Shown: in pieces, positions 16,162-24,714 of the stretch
Numbering within the stretch: position 1 is the first letter of the stretch
Layout: each line of letters starts with the position of its first letter
Assembly: GCA_944322935.1 (NCBI GenBank)
Contig: CALUQO010000016.1
Location: 1-54,623 of the forward strand
Source: Candidatus Gastranaerophilales bacterium
GTDB lineage: Bacteria; Cyanobacteriota; Vampirovibrionia; Gastranaerophilales; Gastranaerophilaceae
Length of the DNA: 54,623 nucleotides
Direction of reading: 5' to 3'
The notes under the pieces: model-generated
Database searches by the model: none
The model's input: the letters and a program-made list of their open reading frames with translations, nothing else
Told to the model about the DNA's origin: nothing
Position numbers and translations under genes: made by a program

Positions 16162-17202
16162 TTAATAGCTTAAAACGACACTGGTTGGTTTATCAAGTAC
16201 CAGTTCAATATCCGTATAAGCAGGAATCTCAGCATCTATACCTTTTTGCGCCACATTAGTAGCAAGCGCCCCGCCGCCGCCAATGCTTGCACCTATAATT
16301 GCGCCTTTGGCCAAATCGGAAGAGTCTCCTGTCATAGCTGCAATTCCAAGCCCTACCAATGCACCGACTGCAGCCATTGCCACAGTCGAGCCTAATACCT
16401 GCTTAACCTTACCCTCATTTGTTACATTGAACTCTACTTTTTCAGTAGAAATATCTATGGTTTTGCCATCCGGTGTCAAAATTTTGTTAAAAACAATATC
16501 AACATAACCGTTGCGTGAACCGAGTTTTGCAGCGCTTGCTTTAACGACCGTTCCAGTCAACACACTGCCCTGCGGTGCAACGGTGTATTCTTTGTATGTC
16601 CATGGCTCTTTTAACACGGCATTAACAGCGTCGCCCTGTGTTGCATTTGCAGTATTAATACCGTTTTGCAAATAAACATTCAATTTTACTCCTTTTTCAA
16701 TCTGACCGGCATAGCCCTTGAGTGTAGTGGGCTGGATTTGTTTTTGCTGTTGAGTGGTTTTAACATCCTGATTTTGTTTCGGTTCTTCAAAGGAATAAAC
16801 CTTTTTGGTGCCCGTATTATAGCGATATACTATATCAGAAAAATTTTGCAGCAGCATTGCGTTTTCGGACTGTTCATAAACTATGTCATTTTTTTTGAAA
16901 GCTTTTATAATGTTTTTGTTCAATTTTTTATTTTTGTCATTAGATTCGTAATAGTAAAAAAGATTTTCTCCGCTTTGCTGTAACACTATTATTGCAAAAT
17001 TTTCCGAATTCTTTTGCGAAACAGCGTGTATAGGATTTTGATTTTTTATATCAAAATCTTTGTCTGCAAGCACCTCTTGTATTTGAGATGTAATAGTGTT
17101 TTTATCAACATTTTTAAGATAATACAGTTCTTCAAATGCATAGCAAATATTTGTGGACATCAAATACAAAACACAAAGAAACAATGCTAAAAACTTTTTC
17201 AT
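16162..17202 (-). CDS. Secreted glycine-zipper protein with SH3-like/TrbI-like barrel
   Basis: 346 residues with signal peptide (cleavage near 22, CYA-F). Residues about 25-140 are a charged mixed domain. Then a Gln-rich linker and a beta domain from about 168: KGVKLNVYLQNGINTA, APQGSVLTGTVVKASAAKLGSRNGYVDIVF. A glycine zipper at about 272-325 (AVGALVGLGIAAMTGD, GAIIGASIGGGGALA) may insert in a membrane. The C-terminus ends in a short beta strand. The beta-plus-glycine arrangement recurs in the protein at 21058. First gene of the five-gene operon; GGAGAA precedes its ATG. Confidence 0.6.
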   Translation of the reverse strand: MKKFLALFLCVLYLMSTNICYAFEELYYLKNVDKNTITSQIQEVLADKDFDIKNQNPIHAVSQKNSENFAIIVLQQSGENLFYYYESNDKNKKLNKNIIKAFKKNDIVYEQSENAMLLQNFSDIVYRYNTGTKKVYSFEEPKQNQDVKTTQQQKQIQPTTLKGYAGQIEKGVKLNVYLQNGINTANATQGDAVNAVLKEPWTYKEYTVAPQGSVLTGTVVKASAAKLGSRNGYVDIVFNKILTPDGKTIDISTEKVEFNVTNEGKVKQVLGSTVAMAAVGALVGLGIAAMTGDSSDLAKGAIIGASIGGGGALATNVAQKGIDAEIPAYTDIELVLDKPTSVVLSY

Positions 17203-17388
17203 ATTCTAACTATTCTCCATCTAATATCAGATGAAAAAATTATACTATAAAACGCGTATTGCTCTCAACATGTGAAAAAAAGAACACTATCATATTATGA
17301 CCGGAATAAATTTTACCGTCATAGAGATTTCGAAAAAAACAGACAGAGACAAACATTTTTATAGTGACCAAACGCTATATGAAATATT

Positions 17389-17416
17389 TTGATTTTATTC
17401 ATTGCTGATGTAAAAT
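17389..17416 (+). promoter_or_regulatory. Promoter of glyA
   Basis: TTGATT (17389-17394), 16-bp spacer and TAAAAT (17411-17416), 30 bases upstream of ATG 17446. SD GGGAGG at 17434-17439. Confidence 0.5.
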
Positions 17417-17445
17417 GAAAGATAATCAGATTAGGGAGGTTTACA

Positions 17446-18696
17446 ATGGAATTAGATGTTATAAGAAAAGTTGACCCTGATGTTGCACAGGCAATAGAAA
17501 AAGAATTGCACAGACAGCAAAATACAATAGAGCTTATCGCAAGCGAAAACTTTACATCCCCTGCCGTAATGGCGGCATGCGGCTCTGTTTTAACAAACAA
17601 ATACGCTGAAGGTAAACCTCACAAAAGATTCTACAACGGATGTGAAAACGTTGACGTGATAGAAGAACTTGCACAAAAAAGAGCATGCGAACTCTTTAAA
17701 ATGGATCACGCAAATGTTCAGCCCCACAGCGGTGCACAGGCAAATATGGCTGTGTTTATGTATGCATTAAAAATCGGTGATACGGTTTTGGGTATGGATT
17801 TATCAAACGGCGGACACTTAAGCCACGGTTCACCGGTTAATTTTTCCGGCATAAATTATAACATAGTAAGCTACGGCGTTAACGATAACGGGGAAATCGA
17901 CTACGATGAAGTCGAAAAACTTGCAAAAGAACATAAACCGAAACTCATCATTGCCGGTGCAAGCAACTACTCGAAAATTATTGATTTTAAAAGGTTCAGA
18001 GAAATTGCTGACTCCGTAGGCGCATATTTAATGGCGGATATTGCTCACATTGCAGCTCTTGTTGCGGGCGGAGTACACCCTTCTCCTGCAGGTTATGCTC
18101 ATTTTGTAACAACGACAACACACAAAACCTTAAGAGGTCCGAGAGGCGGTATCATTATGTGCGACGAAGAACACGCCGCCGGTATTGATAAGGCTGTGTT
18201 CCCGGGCATGCAGGGCGGACCGCTTGAACACATTATCGCAGGCAAGGCAATTGCGTTAAAAGAAGCTTTAGACCCGTCGTTTAAAGAATATGCGGCTCAA
18301 ATCGTTAAAAACGCCAAGGCTCTGGCAAACGGATTGATTGACGAAGGTATGGATATTGTGGGCGGCTGTACCGAAAACCACCTGATGACACTTGATTTAA
18401 GAAAATTCAATAAAACGGGTAAAGACATTGCCAATGTTCTTGAAACTGTCGGAATTACCGCAAACAAAAACACTGTACCAAACGACCCTCAGAGTCCGTT
18501 TGTTACAAGCGGAGTAAGGCTCGGTGCTGCAGCCGTTACTACAAGAGGTTTTAAAGAAGACGATATGGTTGAAGTTGCAAAAATCATTGCATCTGCCGTA
18601 ATTGCTTCGGACAATGAAATTGCACTGCAAAACCTCAGAGAACGGTCTCTTAAACTCTGTAAAAAATATCCGTTGTATGAAGGAATGAGGGTGTAA
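17446..18696 (+). CDS. glyA: Serine hydroxymethyltransferase
   Basis: Converts serine and tetrahydrofolate to glycine and methylene-tetrahydrofolate; PLP enzyme of one-carbon metabolism. 416 residues, full length. Diagnostic blocks: [55 protein letters not shown] and the PLP-lysine block [14 protein letters not shown]. Strong SD and own promoter. Its last base is the A of the next gene's ATG (TAATG overlap), so it is coupled to the WecA/TagO-like gene. Confidence 0.97.
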   Translation: MELDVIRKVDPDVAQAIEKELHRQQNTIELIASENFTSPAVMAACGSVLTNKYAEGKPHKRFYNGCENVDVIEELAQKRACELFKMDHANVQPHSGAQANMAVFMYALKIGDTVLGMDLSNGGHLSHGSPVNFSGINYNIVSYGVNDNGEIDYDEVEKLAKEHKPKLIIAGASNYSKIIDFKRFREIADSVGAYLMADIAHIAALVAGGVHPSPAGYAHFVTTTTHKTLRGPRGGIIMCDEEHAAGIDKAVFPGMQGGPLEHIIAGKAIALKEALDPSFKEYAAQIVKNAKALANGLIDEGMDIVGGCTENHLMTLDLRKFNKTGKDIANVLETVGITANKNTVPNDPQSPFVTSGVRLGAAAVTTRGFKEDDMVEVAKIIASAVIASDNEIALQNLRERSLKLCKKYPLYEGMRV

Positions 18697-19739
18697 TGTT
18701 TTCGTTAAAACTTACTGACGCGCATATACTCGGGATGATAATGGCATATTTGCTGGGATTCTTTATAATGCCTTATGTCATCTGGTTTGCAAAGAAAAAC
18801 AACCTTATAGACCAGCCAAATGAAAGAAAAATCCACCATGGACCAATTGCAAGGCTCGGCGGAATAGCTATATGGGCAAGTTCCATGCTTTCTTTCCTGC
18901 TGCTTGTAATACTCAGTTACTATCCGTACGGAAAACTGCTGTCGGGAATACTTCTTGGCGGTTCTTTAATGTTTTTGCTCGGGCTGATTGATGATATTTA
19001 CGGGCTGAAAGCAAAATTTAAGCTGATGATACAGATTGCCATTGCGTCAATAGTGTTTTTGCTGGGGGTAAGCGTAACCACTATTTACAACCCGTTTGGC
19101 GAGCCTGTACAACTCGGGCTGGTTATTTCATACATCGTTACGGTGCTGTGGATAGTTGGTATATCTAACGCACTAAACTTTATCGATGGTGTGGACGGTC
19201 TTGCAGGCTCCATTGTAACAATAAGCTCGGTAACGCTGGGGTTAATAGCCGTTGCAATGACTCCGTCTAACGGCATTAGTGCATTGATTGCATTTATTCT
19301 TGCAGGTTCAATGCTTGCGTTTTTGACATATAACTTTCATCCCGCAAAGATATTTATGGGGGATTCGGGGTCTTTATTTGCCGGCTTTTTGCTTGCAACG
19401 CTTTCCATAACCGGAGTTATGAAATCTCCTGAATTAACAATGTTCGTTCCTTTCTTTATACTTTCGGTGCCGATTATTGATATAACTTTTTCTTCGTTAA
19501 GAAGAATTGCAAAAGGGGTTTCTCCCTTTACGCCCGATGCCGAGCATCTGCACCACAAGCTTTTACACAGAGGTTTTTCACAGAACCAGACAGTGTTAAT
19601 ACTATCCTCTGTTGCCGTTATATCGGGGGCAATTGCAAGTTTTATTGTGGGCACTTCTTTAAAATTCTTTATATATGCAATTTTAATTTCTGTTATAATG
19701 CTGTTATTAAGCTTTATGGCAAGCAAGAATAAAGATTAG
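18696..19739 (+). CDS. Undecaprenyl-phosphate GlcNAc-1-phosphate transferase (WecA/TagO/RfE type)
   Basis: Starts lipid-linked polysaccharide synthesis by transferring sugar-1-phosphate from a UDP-sugar to undecaprenyl phosphate. 347 residues with about ten membrane helices. Family motifs: ARLGGIAIW, LGLIDDIYGL (catalytic DD), NALNFIDGVDGLAGS, FHPAKIFMGDSGSLF and PDAEHLHHKLLHRGFS. The DAEHLHH loop separates WecA/TagO-like enzymes from MraY. Could also be called a UDP-HexNAc phosphotransferase of unknown specificity. Coupled to glyA upstream. Confidence 0.9.
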   Translation: MFSLKLTDAHILGMIMAYLLGFFIMPYVIWFAKKNNLIDQPNERKIHHGPIARLGGIAIWASSMLSFLLLVILSYYPYGKLLSGILLGGSLMFLLGLIDDIYGLKAKFKLMIQIAIASIVFLLGVSVTTIYNPFGEPVQLGLVISYIVTVLWIVGISNALNFIDGVDGLAGSIVTISSVTLGLIAVAMTPSNGISALIAFILAGSMLAFLTYNFHPAKIFMGDSGSLFAGFLLATLSITGVMKSPELTMFVPFFILSVPIIDITFSSLRRIAKGVSPFTPDAEHLHHKLLHRGFSQNQTVLILSSVAVISGAIASFIVGTSLKFFIYAILISVIMLLLSFMASKNKD

Positions 19740-19742
19740 GAT

Positions 19743-19982
19743 ATGGGTAAGGCTAAAAAAAGAAATTTTCAAAGTTGTATTAACGGCGCAGCAATAGGTG
19801 CGCTGCCCTCTTGCTGTTCAAGGGAAGATGCTGTTAAGTTTGTTATTAAAAACATTAAAGCAAACGACCTTGGAGGAAAAACAAAAGATGTTATAAGCCT
19901 TTTTGGTATAACAGCAGAAGAGCTGGCAGAAGCAGGTGCTGCTTATGAAGATCTCATAGCACTCAGGTCTGTACTGATTTAG
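19743..19982 (+). CDS. Small conserved-looking protein, 79 residues
   Basis: Follows the WecA-like gene by 3 bp, so probably co-transcribed. Basic N-terminus (MGKAKKRNFQS), a short Gly/Ala/Cys stretch with two adjacent Cys (LPSCCSRED), and a helical tail with GITAEELAEAGAAYEDL. No family recognised, no signal peptide. The helix-loop pattern in the second half resembles small death-domain-like or UBA-like bundles only loosely. Confidence 0.6.
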   Translation: MGKAKKRNFQSCINGAAIGALPSCCSREDAVKFVIKNIKANDLGGKTKDVISLFGITAEELAEAGAAYEDLIALRSVLI

Positions 19983-20043
19983 CATATCGGGAATCTATTC
20001 AAAATGAATCATCCTGTTTAGACCACCTAACCAAGTCTAGCAG

Positions 20044-20068
20044 CCGTTTAAACGGTTACTTTTGTTTT
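20044..20068. terminator. Short palindrome between convergent genes
   Basis: CCGTTTAAACGG followed by TTACTTTTGTTTT. A 6-bp self-complementary core with a T-rich tail on the plus strand; weak terminator candidate for the glyA operon. Confidence 0.3.
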
Positions 20069-20095
20069 ATAATAGTTGGGTTTACCGTGTGAAGA

Positions 20096-20554
20096 TTAAG
20101 CCATAAAGCTTGTTGTAATCATATCAATCAAAGAATCCTGATTGGCCTGATATGCGCCGGCAGCCTGTTTGGCTTGAAATTCTTCAATACCGTTGCTTTT
20201 TTCTGTGCCCTGCTGCCCCATCTCAAAAGCTCCGTCCTCTGAACTCATCTGTTCGGACATTTTATCGAGCATTTGCATCTGCATGTAGCGGATAACTTCA
20301 TCAGATGTAACCTGACCGTCGTTGTTCAGATCCATTTCGCTGTTTGCACTGCTTGAAGATGACGATGACGAGGATGTCCCGCCTGCTGATGCAGCGGATA
20401 CAGAAGCTGACTGGCTGTCTGCCGAAGGATTCTCTATCTTTCCGTTGGATACAAGCTCTTCAAAACTAGCGGCCTGAGATGTTTGTGTCGCATCAGGCAT
20501 TGTAAGCTGGTATTGATAGATACTGCTTGATATCGAACCTATTGCTCCTACCAT
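20096..20554 (-). CDS. EF-hand protein with Ser-rich linker
   Basis: 152 residues, no classical signal peptide. A serine run (about 56-71) precedes an EF-hand loop DLNNDGQVTSDEV (about 75-87), which has D, N, D, G and E at the calcium-ligand positions. The rest is Met/Gln-rich helix. ATG preceded by GGGAGAGG. Single EF-hand/dockerin-like loops are common in secreted proteins, but export here is unproven. Confidence 0.65.
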   Translation of the reverse strand: MVGAIGSISSSIYQYQLTMPDATQTSQAASFEELVSNGKIENPSADSQSASVSAASAGGTSSSSSSSSSANSEMDLNNDGQVTSDEVIRYMQMQMLDKMSEQMSSEDGAFEMGQQGTEKSNGIEEFQAKQAAGAYQANQDSLIDMITTSFMA

Positions 20555-20710
20555 TTTTTTAACCTCTCCCGACTTTTTTAAGCCTTAGTAAGTAATTATA
20601 TTTTGCAAAATATTTAGAGTTTTTACATCGTATAAAGAGAGGATATTGTTAAGAAATATTAAGCAAACATAAATATTGTTATTTTTTAATAAATCAATTA
20701 TCAGTATTTT

Positions 20711-20719
20711 TGTTAAAAT
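20711..20719 (+). promoter_or_regulatory. Extended -10 directly before the S4 gene
   Basis: TGTTAAAAT (TGn plus TAAAAT) ends 8 bases before ATG 20728, placing the likely transcript start at or next to the start codon. No Shine-Dalgarno is visible, so the mRNA may be leaderless. Confidence 0.4.
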
Positions 20720-20727
20720 ATAAAACT

Positions 20728-20973
20728 ATGAGATTAGACAAATTTTTAAAGGTTTCAAGACTAATTAAAAGAAGAACGGTGGCCAACGATGTCTCTGATC
20801 AGGGGCGTGTGCTTGTCAACAACATACCTGCAAAACCTTCCAAGCAGTTAAAAGAGGGGGATATTATTACGATAGTGCACTTTAACAAAAGTGTAAGCGT
20901 TAAGGTCGTAAAAATACCTACGGGCAACGTGTCAGCGCAAGAGGCTTCTTCTTTATACACAGAACTGCAATAG
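20728..20973 (+). CDS. S4-domain RNA-binding protein (RqcP/Hsp15-like)
   Basis: 81 residues, nearly all one S4 domain: MRLDKFLKVSRLIKRRTVAN, then GRVLVNNIPAKPSKQLKEGD. Matches the YabO/RqcP and Hsp15 group, which bind stalled 50S ribosome-tRNA complexes in ribosome quality control. Which of the two roles applies cannot be decided from sequence. Start at ATG 20728 rather than TTG 20710 because the S4 motif begins there and 20710 lies inside the promoter. Confidence 0.85.
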   Translation: MRLDKFLKVSRLIKRRTVANDVSDQGRVLVNNIPAKPSKQLKEGDIITIVHFNKSVSVKVVKIPTGNVSAQEASSLYTELQ

Positions 20974-21057
20974 AGTTGCAATTGTCTAAACAAATATTTA
21001 CAATAATATTTATAGAATTGAGTCAAAGACAACACCAGATTATAGGAGAGATTTACA

Positions 21058-21747
21058 ATGAAAAAATATATTGCTTGCGGGTTGATTATGGCAGGACTTA
21101 TTATGGGCATTACTTCACCAAGTTTTGCAGCAGTAAATAAAAGAATGCGCGGTGATGTTCAGGCCGTAAGACTGCCGGAAGGAACAACCCTGAAGCTGGA
21201 GTTGCTGGATGAGGTCTCTTCACATACGTATGATATGGGTGATGAGTTCTCTGCTATGTTAAAAGAGGACAAAATAGTAGACGGACAGATTGCATTGCCG
21301 GCAGGCTCCGTTATTAGAGGAACCATAAATAAAATAATTCCGGCTAAAAGACTATCCCGCTGTGCTGTTATATACTTCAGCTTTGACCATGTTGTTACCC
21401 CAAACGGAAAACAGGTGCCAATAACAGCAGGTCTATACGGATACAGTGAACTTACGCTCGATGGCGGCGTATACTCCGGCGGTAATTACGGTTATGCAAT
21501 CCAGCAGAACTGGGAAAATACCAAAAATATTGTAGGAAAAGCAATCGACTGGGGTAAAGGTACTGGCGAAAATATGCAGTATCTGTGTGTACCGATAGGG
21601 GCTGTAGGAGGCAGTATCGGCGGTATAGTTTATTATGTCGGGGCTGATATTGTTGATTTGTTCAAAAAAGGCAACGAGGTTATACTTGCACCCGGAACAA
21701 ATCTCGATATTTTGCTCACGCAGCCGCTTGATATACCGCTGCATTAA
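21058..21747 (+). CDS. Secreted beta-domain/glycine-zipper protein
   Basis: 229 residues, signal peptide to about 25 (SPSFAA). The beta domain TTLKLELLDEVSSHTYDMGD, LPAGSVIRGTINKIIPAKRLSR and VITPNGKQVPI-type strand parallels residues 168-260 of the protein at 16162-17202. A Tyr/Gly-rich middle (GGVYSGGNYGYA) and a glycine-rich hydrophobic segment (PIGAVGGSIGGIVYYVGAD) follow. The C-terminus repeats a strand of the beta domain (GTNLDILLTQPLDI). Strong SD AGGAGAG. Function unknown; an envelope scaffold or TrbI/VirB10-like beta-barrel fragment is possible. Confidence 0.65.
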   Translation: MKKYIACGLIMAGLIMGITSPSFAAVNKRMRGDVQAVRLPEGTTLKLELLDEVSSHTYDMGDEFSAMLKEDKIVDGQIALPAGSVIRGTINKIIPAKRLSRCAVIYFSFDHVVTPNGKQVPITAGLYGYSELTLDGGVYSGGNYGYAIQQNWENTKNIVGKAIDWGKGTGENMQYLCVPIGAVGGSIGGIVYYVGADIVDLFKKGNEVILAPGTNLDILLTQPLDIPLH

Positions 21748-21757
21748 ATTGTTCGAG

Positions 21758-21838
21758 AAAAATTCGTGATAAGACTATGCCGAACAAAAGCAGCCAGTGG
21801 CTGGTTTTGTGAGAGGTAAGTGACGTGAACGAATTTTT
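21758..21838 (+). ncRNA. Structured leader or small RNA before pncC
   Basis: AAAAATTCGT (21758-21767) pairs exactly with ACGAATTTTT (21829-21838). Inside lies a second hairpin: ACAAAA-CAGCC (21784-21795) with GGCTG-TTTTGT (21799-21810), one mismatch. This two-stem arrangement sits about 40 bases upstream of the pncC ATG. Could be a cis-regulatory leader or the terminator of the preceding gene. I do not recognise a known riboswitch. Confidence 0.35.
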
Positions 21839-21876
21839 GGGGCGTGGAATACTTTTAGATTGGAGATGAAAGATTT

Positions 21877-22413
21877 ATGAAAGAAAATATTTTTACGTAT
21901 TTAAAATTGTTCAATATTATCTCCGGTCTTAAAGAGCCGTATATTGCAGGGAAGCTTCTTCTTGAAAAACAGAAGAAACTTGCCGTGGCAGAATCCTGTA
22001 CAGGCGGACTTGTTAGTTCGCTTATGACGGATGTTTCCGGAAGCTCTGCTTATATACAATCAAATTTTATCACTTATGCAAACGAAGCCAAAGCAAAATA
22101 TCTTAACGTAAAACCCAAAACTCTCGAGCAATATGGCGCGGTGAGCGTGCAAACCGCCGGAGAAATGGTTAAGGGGCTGCTGGAGAATACCGGCTGTGAT
22201 TATGCTCTTGCGACAACGGGTATAGCCGGCCCTACGGGCGGCAGCGAGGAAAAACCTGTCGGGCTCGTGTATATAGGTGTCGGCACAAAAGATGAAATGC
22301 ATGTACACAAATATAATGTTAATCCGAAACTACCGAGGATTATTATAAAGTATTTGTTTGCAAAAGAGGCAATAAAACTGTTAATCGATATTCTGAAAGA
22401 AGAGGCAATATAA
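21877..22413 (+). CDS. pncC: Nicotinamide-nucleotide amidase, CinA C-terminal type
   Basis: Hydrolyses NMN to nicotinate mononucleotide in pyridine nucleotide salvage. 178 residues, stand-alone CinA C-terminal domain. Motifs: KLAVAESCTGGLVSSLMTDVSGSS, ITYANEAKAKYLNV, YGAVSVQTAGEM and ALATTGIAGPTGGSEEKPVGLVYIG. The N-terminal MoCF-like domain of full CinA is absent, as in E. coli PncC. Stop codon abuts the ATG of the dehydrogenase gene with no gap. Confidence 0.9.
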   Translation: MKENIFTYLKLFNIISGLKEPYIAGKLLLEKQKKLAVAESCTGGLVSSLMTDVSGSSAYIQSNFITYANEAKAKYLNVKPKTLEQYGAVSVQTAGEMVKGLLENTGCDYALATTGIAGPTGGSEEKPVGLVYIGVGTKDEMHVHKYNVNPKLPRIIIKYLFAKEAIKLLIDILKEEAI

Positions 22414-23412
22414 ATGAAAAGAGTTACTCTTATCCCCGGCGACGGAATAGGGCCGGAAATCTCTGATTCCGTAGTTATGATATTAGATGCAGCAGGCGTA
22501 AAAATAGACTGGGATATACAGACAGCCGGCGCTGATGTTGCACAAACCGAAGGCACAGTGCTGCCGCAGCGGGTTATCGAATCTATAAGACAGAACAAAG
22601 TTGCGCTCAAAGCTCCGGTCACTACACCTATAGGCAAGGGCTTTCGCAGCGTGAACGTCGCTTTGAGAAAAGAACTCGACCTTTATGCAAACCTTCGCCC
22701 TTGCAAAAATATCGAGGGGATAAAAACGCCGTTTCAGGATATTGACCTTGTTGTTGTCAGGGAAAATACAGAAGACCTTTATGCAGGTATAGAAAGAAAA
22801 ATAGATGAGGATACGGCAGAATCCATAAAAATTATTACAAGATCAGCCTCAACAAGAATAGCAAAATATGCTTTTGAATACGCGTTAAAACACGGAAGAA
22901 AAAAAATTCATGCAGTAACAAAAGCCAATATCTGCAAGCTTTCAGACGGGTTGTTTCTTGATTGCGCAAGAACGGTTGCCGCTGATTATCCGCAGGTAGA
23001 GTACAGAGAGATTCTTGTGGATAACCTTTGTATGCAGCTTGTTCAAAAACCGCAGCAGTTTGATATGCTTTTGCTTCCCAATCTTTATGGTGATATAGTT
23101 TCTGACCTTACAGCCGGATTAATCGGAGGGCTGGGCGTGGCTCAGGGCGCTAATATCGGGGATTGCTGCGCTGTGTTCGAGCCTGTGCACGGCTCTGCTC
23201 CGGATATAAAGGGGCAGAATAAAGCAAACCCGACAGCATTATTAATTTGTGCAATAAATATGTTGAAACATATAGACGAAAAAGATAAAGCTCAAAAAAT
23301 AGAACTGGCGCTGTATTCTATACTGGCCGAGGGGAAAGTTTTGACCTGTGATTTAGGCGGGAACGCAGGTACAACTGAGTTTACGCATGAGATTATAAAC
23401 AGGCTGAGTTAA
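22414..23412 (+). CDS. icd: NAD-type isocitrate dehydrogenase (IDH/IMDH family)
   Basis: Beta-decarboxylating dehydrogenase of 332 residues. Motifs: LIPGDGIGPEIS, LYANLRPCKN, VVRENTEDLYAGIE, LLPNLYGDIVSDLTAGLIGGLG and EPVHGSAPDIKGQNKANPTA. The substrate loop SVNVALRKELDLYANLRP has Ser-x-Asn at the isocitrate-specific positions, so isocitrate is favoured over isopropylmalate; homoisocitrate cannot be fully excluded. The cofactor region (HGSAPDIKG) fits NAD. Coupled to pncC, which also links the operon to NAD metabolism. Confidence 0.85.
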   Translation: MKRVTLIPGDGIGPEISDSVVMILDAAGVKIDWDIQTAGADVAQTEGTVLPQRVIESIRQNKVALKAPVTTPIGKGFRSVNVALRKELDLYANLRPCKNIEGIKTPFQDIDLVVVRENTEDLYAGIERKIDEDTAESIKIITRSASTRIAKYAFEYALKHGRKKIHAVTKANICKLSDGLFLDCARTVAADYPQVEYREILVDNLCMQLVQKPQQFDMLLLPNLYGDIVSDLTAGLIGGLGVAQGANIGDCCAVFEPVHGSAPDIKGQNKANPTALLICAINMLKHIDEKDKAQKIELALYSILAEGKVLTCDLGGNAGTTEFTHEIINRLS

Positions 23413-23427
23413 ATTTTTCATTATTAA

Positions 23428-23613
23428 TGCCCAAATAACAAAAAACTAGGCGTTGTCGTATGTTCAACCGCTGATACGGAAACTTATGAAATAAAGCTTC
23501 CAGCACTATTCGGGAAAGGGTCTTTTCACGGACAGGATTTTCAATTTTACTTTCTGAATCTCAGACAAAATGCAAAAGAAAGAATTGAAAAATTTTTAAA
23601 TACAAAATCGTAA
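23428..23613 (+). pseudogene. 3' remnant of an unidentified gene
   Basis: An open frame without a start codon gives 61 residues with a natural protein look: LGVVVCSTADTETYEIKLPA, then a stretch with GSFHGQDFQFYF and a helical end RQNAKERIEKFLNTKS. Upstream is a stop codon in frame (23425). It looks like the preserved C-terminus of a deleted gene between icd and the FKG protein. I do not recognise the family. Confidence 0.45.
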
Positions 23614-23651
23614 TCTTAGTGTCAGGAATTTGTTCAAACTAGATTTTATTT

Positions 23652-24329
23652 TTATATAGAATCTCTGATTTTTTTGAAAATTTTATTAAAACCCAAAATT
23701 TCTTTCGGGGTATTAAATTCTTTTATTATTTCTTTTCCGTTTTTGCCGATAAGATAGCGTTTTATTTCTTGTCCGGTAGAATCAGGAACCACACTCACAT
23801 ATGCAAATCCGCTGTTAAAACCGGTTGATTTAATAGTACGCTGCTTTGAATTGTCACGGATTACAAACAGTCCCTTATCATCTATGGAAATTTTGGCATT
23901 TTCCGTATTTAATCGCAATGTATCCATTGCCTCTTGTAAATACTCACTTTGTTTGCTAAGGTGCAGTTTGGTATTGAATAAAAATTTATCCAATAAATTC
24001 AATTCTTTTATTACGCAGTTATTTTTTACATTAATCAATGTTTTCAACCCTGACGGAATCTCGTCATCCAGCCCGCTTCGGGTAGAAATTTCAGGGTAAT
24101 AAGAAAATTCAAGATTTTTTTCTTCGATAAAGTCCCTTACACGCTTGTCGTATTTGTCTTTTGTAACAATAACAACATCTCCTTCGTTTTTAATATCATA
24201 AAATATCTGTCTTCCTTTTTTTATAATATCAGGAATGACTTTTCTCACCTGTACATTTTGAGGATTGAGCACAAAAGTGCCTTTAAAATTAGGTTTATTA
24301 TTTATCTGCAGATTATTTATTATTTCCAT
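23652..24329 (-). CDS. Hypothetical protein with N-terminal N-F-K-G peptide
   Basis: 225 residues, no signal peptide or membrane helix. Begins MEIINNLQINNKPNFKGTFV; similar short polar leaders ending in F-K-G or N-F-G occur in the proteins at 40652 and 41-42 kb. The body is mixed alpha/beta with many Lys and Asn, and three strands near the end (AYVSVVPDSTG, KRYLIGKNGKEII). No family recognised. SD GGAGAA before the ATG. Confidence 0.6.
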   Translation of the reverse strand: MEIINNLQINNKPNFKGTFVLNPQNVQVRKVIPDIIKKGRQIFYDIKNEGDVVIVTKDKYDKRVRDFIEEKNLEFSYYPEISTRSGLDDEIPSGLKTLINVKNNCVIKELNLLDKFLFNTKLHLSKQSEYLQEAMDTLRLNTENAKISIDDKGLFVIRDNSKQRTIKSTGFNSGFAYVSVVPDSTGQEIKRYLIGKNGKEIIKEFNTPKEILGFNKIFKKIRDSI

Positions 24330-24714
24330 TGTTTGTTCTCCTGTTTATAAAGAAATACAAACATAGAATTTTTTGCTATCGGGATTTTATATATCAAAAT
24401 TCCTTATGTTTTTTCCCCCATTCACAACAACCGTCCATGATAAATTCATAAGTAAAAGCAGTAAGGTACGAGGGTAGTGCCGCACCGGATGTGAAGACTA
24501 CCATCCGCCCTGGGGTGTGGCTCGTAATCTTTAATTTCTTTGGGGATGTATACAGCGATATTAAGTTAATATTTTAAACTTCAAAATTATCATGGACAGT
24601 TGTATCTTGCTCGCTCGCATTTAACGGCGTTTCAGCCCCCGCCTACGCGTGGGCTTTCAGCCTCGGCTCGCTCGCGCGATTCTCACCTAAGGTTCTCATC
24701 TCATACTTCCGCAA
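24330..24714. other. Intergenic block with inverted repeats
   Basis: 385 bp without a gene. Contains the inverted-repeat-bounded candidate RNA (24427-24603), then GC-richer palindromic sequence around 24607-24690 (AGCCCCCGCC..GCGTGGGCT and repeated GCTCGCTCGCG) whose composition differs from the AT-rich surroundings. Confidence 0.5.
24427..24603 (+). ncRNA. Candidate pseudoknotted RNA inside a 17-bp inverted repeat
   Basis: Outer arms 24427-24443 and 24587-24603 pair at 16 of 17 positions. Inside, TACGAG (24467-24472) pairs with CTCGTA (24521-24526), CCGCACC (24480-24486) with GGTGTGG (24514-24520, one GU), and GGATG (24487-24491) with CATCC (24502-24506). GGTAGT (24473-24478) can pair with ACTACC (24497-24502), giving a pseudoknot or a switch. 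GC content is far above the flanks. It could be a small RNA or a MITE-like element. I do not recognise an Rfam family, and the strand is assumed. Confidence 0.4.

Noticed and set aside
24467-24526. ZTP (pfl) riboswitch, because of GGGTAGTG...ACTACC...CCGCCCTGGGG
   Set aside because: The CCGCCC-TGGGG resemblance to the ZTP core is partial, the helix order differs from what I recall, and no purine or folate gene follows.
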